A program made the position numbers and the translations under genes. The notes beneath the pieces are model-generated. The model did not search any database, was not told the DNA's origin, and saw nothing but the letters and a program-made list of their open reading frames with translations. From the NCBI GenBank assembly GCA_017464645.1, contig JAFTZF010000024.1, positions 38,939-102,938 of the forward strand: 64,000 nucleotides of DNA, given 5' to 3'. This stretch comes from Lachnospiraceae bacterium. Lineage in GTDB: Bacteria > Bacillota_A > Clostridia > Lachnospirales > Lachnospiraceae. Below, piece after piece: positions 52,198 to 60,100 of this stretch. Each line of letters opens with the position of its first letter. The first letter of the stretch is position 1.

Positions 52198-52869
52198 ATG
52201 GCAAAAGAAAGAACTTCCACAACACACAAGATTCTTACAGCAGTCGGAACCGTGCTGTGCATTATTCTCCTTCCGATTCTGTTGATCAACCTTTCACTGA
52301 TCATTAAGAGCTATACAAACCAGGAGGAAGTTCCCAGTGTCGGCGGCTATCTGCCTCTGATCGTGCTGACCGATTCTATGTATCCTGAGATCAAAAGCGG
52401 AGACCTGATCATCTGCCATACTGCAGAGGCCGAAGAGATTCAGAAAAAAGATGTGATCGCCTTTTTTGACCCTGCCGGAAACGGAACGACTATCGTGACC
52501 CACCGTGTTGTTGAAATCGTAGAAGAAAACGGCGAGCTGCTCTTCCGCACTGGGGGGGACAACAATAATACTGCGGATAAGGATCTGGTTCCCGCAGACA
52601 ACCTGGTAGGCATCTATCGAACCCGGATTCCCGGTGCCGGTAATATTGCCATGTTCATGCAGTCCACCACCGGCCTCATCCTCTGCGTTGTCCTCCCTAT
52701 CATTCTACTGGTGGCCTACGATGTGATCCGCCGCCGGATCTATGAAAAGAACAAGCAGAATGAAAACGCCGCTCTACTTGCGGAGCTGGCGGCTCTGCGG
52801 GCGGAAAAAGCAGAAAAAGAAAAGGCTGCCGCCGCTGCCGATACAGGCAAAGGCAACGGTGCTTCTTAA
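52198..52869 (+). CDS. sipW: signal peptidase I, ER/SipW type (first copy)
   Basis: Likely processes the SipW-type leaders in this operon. 223 residues from ATG 52198 (GAGGT upstream; the frame starts earlier but has no site). Membrane helix (about 13-37), catalytic Ser in LTDSMYPEIKSGDLII, and catalytic His instead of Lys in TIVTHRVVEIVEENG, the archaeal/ER form; LLFRTGGDNNNTADKDLV follows; second membrane helix (about 160-180) and a charged Ala/Glu/Lys coiled tail. A 6-bp hairpin (CGTAGA/TCTACG, 52162-52177) sits in the leader. Confidence 0.92.
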   Translation: MAKERTSTTHKILTAVGTVLCIILLPILLINLSLIIKSYTNQEEVPSVGGYLPLIVLTDSMYPEIKSGDLIICHTAEAEEIQKKDVIAFFDPAGNGTTIVTHRVVEIVEENGELLFRTGGDNNNTADKDLVPADNLVGIYRTRIPGAGNIAMFMQSTTGLILCVVLPIILLVAYDVIRRRIYEKNKQNENAALLAELAALRAEKAEKEKAAAAADTGKGNGAS

Positions 52870-52886
52870 TCTATCGTATATTCTTC

Positions 52887-52970
52887 CTCCGGAAGCCACG
52901 TCCCGGGGTTGATATAAAATGCCGCGGCATTCTCTGCGGATGGGTTGTTCGTACACGGATGTCCGGTGTA
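52887..52970 (+). other. structured spacer between sipW and the major-subunit gene
   Basis: The 172-bp gap 52870-53041 holds three hairpins: CTTCC/GGAAG (52887-52899), a 14-bp palindrome AATGCCGCGGCATT (about 52918-52931) and GTACAC..GTGTAC (52950-52970). None has a T run. They may stabilise or process the mRNA for the next gene. Confidence 0.5.
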
Positions 52971-53041
52971 CTATCTCTTTCACCGGAAGGGGAAGAATTA
53001 AAAAAAGCTGAAAAGCTGAAAAGAAAGGAGTTTTTTCTACT

Positions 53042-54094
53042 ATGAAGAAAAACACAATGATGAGAGCTGCTTCCGCTCTTTTAGTAGCAGTTCTCCTTAC
53101 CACCTGTACTATTAGTGGTACATTTGCAAAGTATACTACCCAGGATAGCGGCTCTGACACTGCACGAGTAGCTAAGTGGGGCGTTGAACTTCAAGTAATC
53201 GGAAATCTTTACGGGGAAACTTATTTAGATGCGATTGTTGCAGACAATGCTGATACAGATGGTGCGGATACTACCAATTTATCTGTTCAGGCCTATGATT
53301 ATGCAACCACAGATGACGATGTAGTTGCTCCCGGAACATTGAATGAAAACGGCCTCAGTATTTCCTTAAATGGTACCCCCGAGGTTGACGGCCAGGTTGT
53401 TACAACTATCGAGTATGAAAACATTTACCTTACCAAAGGTAGCTATGGCGTCATGGCAGCCGTTGCTTCCGATGTGGTTACAAAAGAGAACTTCGCTACA
53501 CACGGCACTTTATATACTTATGATAGCACTACCAAGAAATATAGCGTCGCTGCTACATATACCGATACCACCTACTATACTCTTGAAGACAATGTAACTC
53601 TTATTGATGATTACTATCCTGTAGAGTACAAGATGACAGGTACATTGGCAAATTACAATACCGGCTACGATGCTGTTCTCAGCACAGACACTCTGGCTAA
53701 AGTGATTGAGAATTTCACAAGCGGACTTGGCACAAAAGGTAGTCCCTCTGTAGATGCAGGCAAGACCACCTGCACCTGGACAAAAGATTTTACTGCTAAT
53801 ACCGATCTTAACACTGCTCTCAAAATCGGCGGTCAGAACATCTTCTGGAAATGGGACTTTGAAAACAACACTTCTCCTTGCAGCGGCGACAATTCCTGTA
53901 ACTTCTGTAAAGCAGATACCATCTTAGGCGATCTGGCTGCCGGTAGTGTCGCTACAGCAGTTGTAAAACTGGTTGATAACGGTTCTGATCCCGCTTACTA
54001 CGCAGCTCCTACCCCGGCAACCGGTGCAGCAGCTAACGACTATAACCTTGAAACCGGTCTTAGCATTAATATTACTGTAACTCAGGTTGACTAA
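53042..54094 (+). CDS. TasA/camelysin-like secreted protein with SipW-type leader (probable major subunit)
   Basis: 350 residues. SipW-type signal MKKNTMMRAASALLVAVLLT ... SGTFAKYTT with cleavage near FA-KYT, then SDTARVAKWGVELQV, the classic start of mature TasA/camelysin proteins. The rest is Thr/Asp-rich, beta-type, with an internal C-x5-C-x2-C cluster (CSGDNSCNFC, 53879-53908) unusual in TasA. No C-terminal anchor. Strong AAAGGAG. It is followed by an attenuator, as expected for the most abundant subunit. Fibre formation is inference from family. Confidence 0.85.
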   Translation: MKKNTMMRAASALLVAVLLTTCTISGTFAKYTTQDSGSDTARVAKWGVELQVIGNLYGETYLDAIVADNADTDGADTTNLSVQAYDYATTDDDVVAPGTLNENGLSISLNGTPEVDGQVVTTIEYENIYLTKGSYGVMAAVASDVVTKENFATHGTLYTYDSTTKKYSVAATYTDTTYYTLEDNVTLIDDYYPVEYKMTGTLANYNTGYDAVLSTDTLAKVIENFTSGLGTKGSPSVDAGKTTCTWTKDFTANTDLNTALKIGGQNIFWKWDFENNTSPCSGDNSCNFCKADTILGDLAAGSVATAVVKLVDNGSDPAYYAAPTPATGAAANDYNLETGLSINITVTQVD

Positions 54095-54135
54095 TTTTCG
54101 TCTTCGGACAATCTAACTCTCTCGGATATAGCTTT

Positions 54136-54210
54136 CGCCCATACCAACCGTGGCAGGGTATGGGCGATTCATTTCCGAATTTTTCACAGGCCGAAAGGAT
54201 TTCGGCTTTT
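54136..54210 (+). terminator. attenuator after the major-subunit gene
   Basis: Two hairpins: CGCCCATACC/GGTATGGGCG (54136-54145 with 54157-54166) and GCCGAAA GGA TTTCGGC followed by TTTT (54190-54210). The second is a short intrinsic terminator that would leave the downstream genes at lower level than the major subunit. Confidence 0.7.
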
Positions 54211-54263
54211 GAAAAGTCCGGAAATTCAATCAGACCAGGATAGAATGGAGGCTTGGACGCATT

Positions 54264-55208
54264 ATGGTAAAGAACAACACAAATACTAAATGGATATGGC
54301 TGTCTGCTCTCCTTCTTTTTGTCTGCGTGGCTTCTACTACCATGGTTGTCACAAACAGACTGAACGGATTTCTCCTGGATGACTCCGGTGCTATTTCTCT
54401 GATTCCGGAACATGCGACGGATAACTCCGCTTCGGAGGGTACAACGCCCCAAGCGGTAAAGCCTTCTGTAATACCAAACGATGCAGCTGCACCCATTACC
54501 CAGACTGACCCTGTCACCACTCCCGGCTTTGAAGTCAGTGACGATCGGACAGTCTGGAGCACCACGACCCAGGTAGATATCTTCCGTGTTTGTTACAAAA
54601 ATGACCAACAGGTTATTACCGTAAACAGTGGAACCGATGACAAGATCATTGCTCCAGGCACAGAAAATTCCTATACCTTCAAGCTGAAGAACACCGGTGA
54701 TGTAGCTATGGAGTACGTGGTTACTGTGGATGCCTATTTTACTCCCGGCCATATTGTTATTCCCGTTACCGGCAGACTGAGCCGCTACGACGGCCGCTGG
54801 GTAGTAGGCGATCAGGATACCTATGTAGACATGGCTACCCTGAATACTGCCCGGGACAGGGATTTCCTGGGAGCTTACAAATATACTTACTACACCCTGG
54901 ACTGGCGCTGGCCCTTTGAAAGCGGCGATGACCAGCTGGATACCTGGTTGGGCAATTTAGCAGATGGGCAGGATATGACTCTTACCATTGTCATCAACAC
55001 CACCGGCACCGAATATTCCGAATTGGATCTTCAGACCGGCATTACACCGCCCCAGACCGGAGACAATGCTTTGCTCTCCCTGTGGTTCGCATTACTGATA
55101 AGTTCCTTTGTATTGATCCTTATTCTTATTTTTTATAAAGTCAAAGACAGACAACGAGAAGATACGGAGGCTGAGCAAGTTGAACACGAAGACCCGGACA
55201 CAACCTAA
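54264..55208 (+). CDS. surface protein with LPXTG-like anchor (probable anchor/minor subunit)
   Basis: 314 residues. N-terminal membrane segment (about 10-28), Thr/Pro-rich stretch, then TPGTENSYTFKLKNTGDVAMEYVVTVDAYF-like beta domain. C-terminal sorting region: PPQTGDN, hydrophobic helix SLWFALLISSFVLILILIFY and a basic tail KVKDRQRE. The motif departs from LPXTG at the first residue (P for L). No sortase is in the window, so anchoring would use one elsewhere. Overlaps the second signal-peptidase gene by 29 nt. Confidence 0.8.
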   Translation: MVKNNTNTKWIWLSALLLFVCVASTTMVVTNRLNGFLLDDSGAISLIPEHATDNSASEGTTPQAVKPSVIPNDAAAPITQTDPVTTPGFEVSDDRTVWSTTTQVDIFRVCYKNDQQVITVNSGTDDKIIAPGTENSYTFKLKNTGDVAMEYVVTVDAYFTPGHIVIPVTGRLSRYDGRWVVGDQDTYVDMATLNTARDRDFLGAYKYTYYTLDWRWPFESGDDQLDTWLGNLADGQDMTLTIVINTTGTEYSELDLQTGITPPQTGDNALLSLWFALLISSFVLILILIFYKVKDRQREDTEAEQVEHEDPDTT

Positions 55209-55752
55209 ATGGAAAGATATCCTTCGCTTATTTTTTCTGATCCTGTGCGGAGGGATCCTGGGCATAAACATTTACCTGACCAATGCCAGAAGCCTTGTGG
55301 GAAATCAACTTCCCATGCCCTTTGGTTACGGAGCGGCCATAGTCCTCTCCGGCAGTATGGAACCGGAATTTTCCAAAGGGGATCTGATCATCGTGAAGGA
55401 GACCGATACATTTTCTGTCAATAACATTGTGGTATTTCAGGACGGAAGTAGTCTTGTAGTCCACAGGATCATAGAAATTCAAGGCGATATCATTACCACA
55501 AAAGGGGATGCCAACAACGCGGCGGACGATCCTATCCCCCTTTCAGCTATCAAAGGAACTGTGCTGCTTTCTGTTCCTTTTGTAGGAAATGTGGTAAGTC
55601 TTCTAAAAACTCCTTTTGGCACCCTTTGCATGATTGCTGCCGCCGTAGCCCTCACTGAGATTCCGCGCAGAAAAGAAAAGCAAAGAGATTATGAGCAGCG
55701 TCAGGCTATAATCGACGAGATTAAACGCCTGAAAGAAGAACAGCAGAATTAA
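55180..55752 (+). CDS. signal peptidase I, ER/SipW type (second copy)
   Basis: 190 residues from TTG 55180 (GGAGG nine bases upstream). Membrane helix (about 12-32), catalytic Ser in VLSGSMEPEFSKGDLIIV, catalytic His in SLVVHRIIEIQGD, then TTKGDANNAADDPIP and a second hydrophobic segment, basic helical tail. Second Ser-His type enzyme in the operon; it may handle the minor subunits that follow. Confidence 0.92.
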   Translation: MNTKTRTQPKWKDILRLFFLILCGGILGINIYLTNARSLVGNQLPMPFGYGAAIVLSGSMEPEFSKGDLIIVKETDTFSVNNIVVFQDGSSLVVHRIIEIQGDIITTKGDANNAADDPIPLSAIKGTVLLSVPFVGNVVSLLKTPFGTLCMIAAAVALTEIPRRKEKQRDYEQRQAIIDEIKRLKEEQQN

Positions 55753-55774
55753 AGAAAAGAGGTGAAGCAGAACC

Positions 55775-56266
55775 GTGGTAAGACAGAATAAAACAGCTCA
55801 TTTTAATATTCCCATGTGTATTGCCTGTGTTCTGCTTTGTCTTACACTTTTATCCATACACATGACCAGCGGGCTTTTTGCCCGATATACTACTTCTGAC
55901 TCTGCCATGGACTCTGCAAGAGTTGCAGCCTTCCATGTAACAGAGAGCAGACGTTCTTTTAGCGAGGAACTGGTTCTACCCCTTTCTCCGGGTACTTTTG
56001 AAACCCAGATTCTGGTCACCAACCAAAGCGAAGTGGCCATTCAATATGAAATCCACGTGGAAAATGTTACACGGAACGTTCCTCTTCAATTCCAGATCGG
56101 TACCGATTCTCCCAGTTTTACAGATTCCGCCGCCCTTTATAGCCTTGCCCCTGACTCCCAAGATACATATACCATCACCATAATATGGGAGCAGGAAAAT
56201 GCCTGGTACTATGCCGGAATGGTGGATCTTATCGAAATCACATTATCTGCACAGCAGACAGATTAA
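55775..56266 (+). CDS. small SipW-dependent secreted protein (minor subunit)
   Basis: 163 residues from GTG 55775 (AGAGGTG upstream). Leader with hydrophobic core (about 12-32) and cleavage region SGLFARYTT, then DSARVAAFHV, the same mature start as the major subunit. Remainder is a single beta-sandwich-like domain with TQILVTNQSEVAIQYEIHVEN. No cysteines in the mature part that I can see, no anchor. Confidence 0.82.
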   Translation: MVRQNKTAHFNIPMCIACVLLCLTLLSIHMTSGLFARYTTSDSAMDSARVAAFHVTESRRSFSEELVLPLSPGTFETQILVTNQSEVAIQYEIHVENVTRNVPLQFQIGTDSPSFTDSAALYSLAPDSQDTYTITIIWEQENAWYYAGMVDLIEITLSAQQTD

Positions 56267-56279
56267 GAAAGGAGTCTCT

Positions 56280-57098
56280 ATGAAAAAAGGAATACACCTT
56301 TTAAAAAGCATCCGGTTTGACAAATACGGCGTGTATTTCCTGCTGTCCCTTTTTGTTTTACTCTTAATCGGAGGCACCGTTGCTAAATATATTTATGAAA
56401 CTGGTGGAAAAAATCTTTTTTCCGCCAAAAATTTTTATTTCAGCAGTAATCTGCTGAAAGAAGAGGCTGCGACATACACTTTAAATTCTACTGCTACAGA
56501 GGTTACCTTTACTTTGGGAAACAACGCAGATGACCTGCGTTGTTCTGAAGAGAACATCACCTATGTCATTACCGTTACCGGCGGAACAACTCCTGCCACT
56601 TTAAATATTTCTGAGGGGATTCTGGAAAAAGACATAGTCAGCACAGAAAGCATCACACTTTCCGGTCTAAAGAGCGGGGAAACCTATACGGTAACTGCTG
56701 TTGGTACTACAGGAGAAGGAAATTCCGGCTATAAGAAAACACTCAGCGCCACCTTTACTCTTTCCGGCGCCACCGGCAACCTGTATAAATATCTGGATAC
56801 TTCAAACAGCGCTTATGTGATGTTAACCGTCTGGTCTGAGAACATCCATGGAGATATTTCCGTGGTATATGAACCTGATGGATTGATTCCAGACAATACA
56901 GACTCTGTCCTGCGAAACGTGACCAATTACGCAAATGGCATTTACAGCCGGATCATCTTTGAAGACACCACCAATTTTCAAACTGCTTATTCTTCTTATA
57001 CCTACAGATTTTTTACCAATACTCCTGACAGTATCCGTATTGACGATTTTGATATAAAAATGGACGGTACCCATATTGCGGGTATAGGAACACCATAA
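56280..57098 (+). CDS. SipW-type secreted protein with fibronectin-like middle domain
   Basis: 272 residues from ATG 56280 (AAAGGAG upstream). Leader core YFLLSLFVLLLIGGTVAKY, mature start GGKNLFSAKNFYFSSNLLKEE, as in camelysin-like proteins. Middle region has VTFTLGNNADDLRCSEENITYVITVTGG and GLKSGETYTVTAVGTTGEGN, resembling a type III-like domain. Ends without anchor. Role likely minor pilin/fibre part or adaptor for the giant protein behind it. Confidence 0.8.
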   Translation: MKKGIHLLKSIRFDKYGVYFLLSLFVLLLIGGTVAKYIYETGGKNLFSAKNFYFSSNLLKEEAATYTLNSTATEVTFTLGNNADDLRCSEENITYVITVTGGTTPATLNISEGILEKDIVSTESITLSGLKSGETYTVTAVGTTGEGNSGYKKTLSATFTLSGATGNLYKYLDTSNSAYVMLTVWSENIHGDISVVYEPDGLIPDNTDSVLRNVTNYANGIYSRIIFEDTTNFQTAYSSYTYRFFTNTPDSIRIDDFDIKMDGTHIAGIGTP

Positions 57099-57119
57099 TA
57101 AGAAAGGAGCGTATAAAAA

Positions 57120-60100
57120 ATGAAGAGAACTTTTTTTCTTAAATTCTTTTGCACACTCTCTTTAGCTCTTTTTCTGCTCTTTACTCTCCGATTCTCGTTT
57201 TCCTTCGCAGCAGACGGTACTCCTGCCGTTTCCATTGAAAACAACGGATCCCGGCTGGCGGCACAAACGGAAAATATCCAATCTCCTGTATATCAGTGGC
57301 AGACTGCTGATGCAGCCGACGGCACTTATACGGATATTTTAGGCGCCACCGGAAAATATTATGACATCACCGCTGATGATGAAGGAACTTATATACGGTT
57401 GCTTGTCAATGGACTCACCAGTGAGCCTGTGGGCCCCATAGGAAAATTGATAACCCTTGATATTGGCCAAGGCGCAATTACCTTGGGTGCAAATTACAAC
57501 GGCAAAGACTCAAACGGCAATGCAGTTTCGGGTGTTCACGAGGCGACTAACCTGTATGTGATTGTTCATAGCACCAAAGAAACTAAGACGACAAACAACA
57601 TTTCTTTTACAGGCAATATAACGGATAAGCCCTTTGACGTAACTCTTTCCGGTGTAAATATGGGGGCAACTCCCACCAATCACACTCAGCAGCCAGGCTC
57701 TAGTGGAAGCCAAACACCTACCAGTGGGCAAATTAATATCCCAGCAACCCAATCAGCCAACAAAAATGTTACCTTGCGACTAAAGGGCGAAAATATTGTT
57801 CGATATATTCAATACTACAATGGCGGCGACAGCAGTTCTCCGATCACGGTTTCGTCGTCTTTAAAAATCACAGATATAAACGGTGACGGTGCGGCAGATA
57901 GCTCTCTTTATGTGCCTGTCAAACTTTCTGCCGAAGAGATTGACGACTTTGTAAAAACCAACACAAATTACAATCACTGGAATGCCGGCATCGGAGGCAT
58001 AGACAGCAACTCTCTTGTTCAGAATTTACATATTGCAGGGGGGAAAATACAAGTTGTAACAACTTTAGGCGACAACTGTACTGCAATCGGAGCAGGCGGC
58101 AACGGTTACTGTCAGATGGAAATCTCCGGCGGCGAGGTAATTGCGCATTGTAATGGTACAGGTGCTGCGATTGGCGGCGGTATCGGCTGGAACGCCGCAG
58201 GCGGTACATCAAATGTTTTGATTTCAGGTGGTAAGATTTATGCAAAAAACCACGCAATGATCCAAAGCGGCGATGAACTCGTAGGCGGTGTTGCCATTGG
58301 TTCAGGAAGTTCTTTCCATAAAGCAGGGAGCGAAGGCAAGGTAACGATCACCGGTGGTTATGTTGAGGCTTATGGCACCTTCGGAAACGGTATTGGCGGA
58401 GGCAATAGTTCCAGCAGTACCGGCGGTCAGGCCACCGTTTCTATCTCCGGCGGTCAGGTAACTGCCACTTCCATCGGTGGTGGTAACAGTAAAAAGGGTG
58501 CGGGCGGGGCCGCTACTGTTACGGTCAGTGGAACAGCTGATGTTACATTAAATGGCGGTATCGGCGGCGGTGACAGCGAGTCCGGTGACGGTGGAGCGGC
58601 TACCATCACAGTAACCGGCGGGTCTCTTCAGTGTGGAGGCGTAATCGGCGGCGGCAACGGCGGCGACAACGGTAACGGCGGTACTGCTGCCATCCATGTA
58701 AGTAACGGAAAACTCACTTCTCAATCTGTGGGCGGCGGCATCGGCGGTACCTCTGGAAACGGCGGCAGTGCACAGATTACCATTTCCGGGGGAACCATAG
58801 AAACCGGTTCTATTGGCGGTGGTGATACATTAAACCCGAGCGGAAACCTGGGATATGCAAAAGCTGATATCAGCGGCGGTGACATTATCGGGCAGTTTAT
58901 TATGGCTACGGGAGGTACAGAACCTTGTACCTTTACCATGACCGGCGGCACTTTGCATGATGTGAATACTGCAGATACTTCAAAATACAACTATGTTCAA
59001 AAAAACGGTGCGGCTGTTTATATGGACGATCCCAATGGTATCGCAACACTCTCCGGTGGAACGATTTTGAATTGTTCTGCCCAAAATGGTGGCGCAGTTT
59101 ATATGACAGCAGGTAAATTTATGATTTTAGGCACCGGTTCCATAGCCAATTGCACGGCTGAACAGATTGGCGGAGCCCTTTATCTGGGTGGAGGCACCCT
59201 GACTGTAGAGGGCGGAAGCATCAAATCCAATCAGGCCATTGATGGCGGCGGTGTTTACCTGGGTGGCGGCATCATGACCGTCACTGCCGGCGAAATTACC
59301 AATAACACTGCTTCCGGCAACGGCGGCGGAGCTTTTGTAGATGGCGGTAACGTTGTCGTTAACGGCGGAACCATCTCTTATAATACTGCAACCAATTACG
59401 GCGGGGGCATCACCGTAAACAATGGTAATTATACTATGACCGGCGGCAACGTTGACGGCAACAAGTCTCTTTCTGCTTCCGGCGGCGGCATTTACGTTTC
59501 TGCCAATGCTTCCGATGTTACCGTTGATATTTTCAGCGGTTCTGTAAGTCAGAACTCCGCCAAATTGAGCGGAGGTGCTCTGGCTGTCGTAGGTAAAGCA
59601 AACGGAACGGAAAATATCAATGTTACTATTGGTGTAAACGAAAAGCATTACGACTCAGAGGGAAATCCAATTCCTTGTGAACATGGATCTGCCACTGCCC
59701 TCTCCTGTCCTGTTATCCAAAACAACTCTGCCGAAGCAAGCGGCGGTGCTATCTTTGTTACCGGAAACGAAAAGACTGCTTTGAATCTTTACTGTCTGCA
59801 GGAATCCGGCAGTCAGGTTACTGACGGTGACTCCCAAAGCAATTTTATGAAAATGGAAGGCGGCAAAGTGTTGATCACCACTTCATTAGAACAAGATGAA
59901 GCCTGGCAGACCTCCATGTACGGTAACACCACGATTGAAAATACCATCTATGTAACGGGTGGCCAGATGGATGTATGGGGCAAAATGACCAATCCCCGTA
60001 TTTCTGAAATTATTACTGTAGATGTAGAAAAGGAAGGGGATTACTTCAAAGATCATCGTGATGTATTTATGTATTACAAATTACATTATTACGAAAACTT

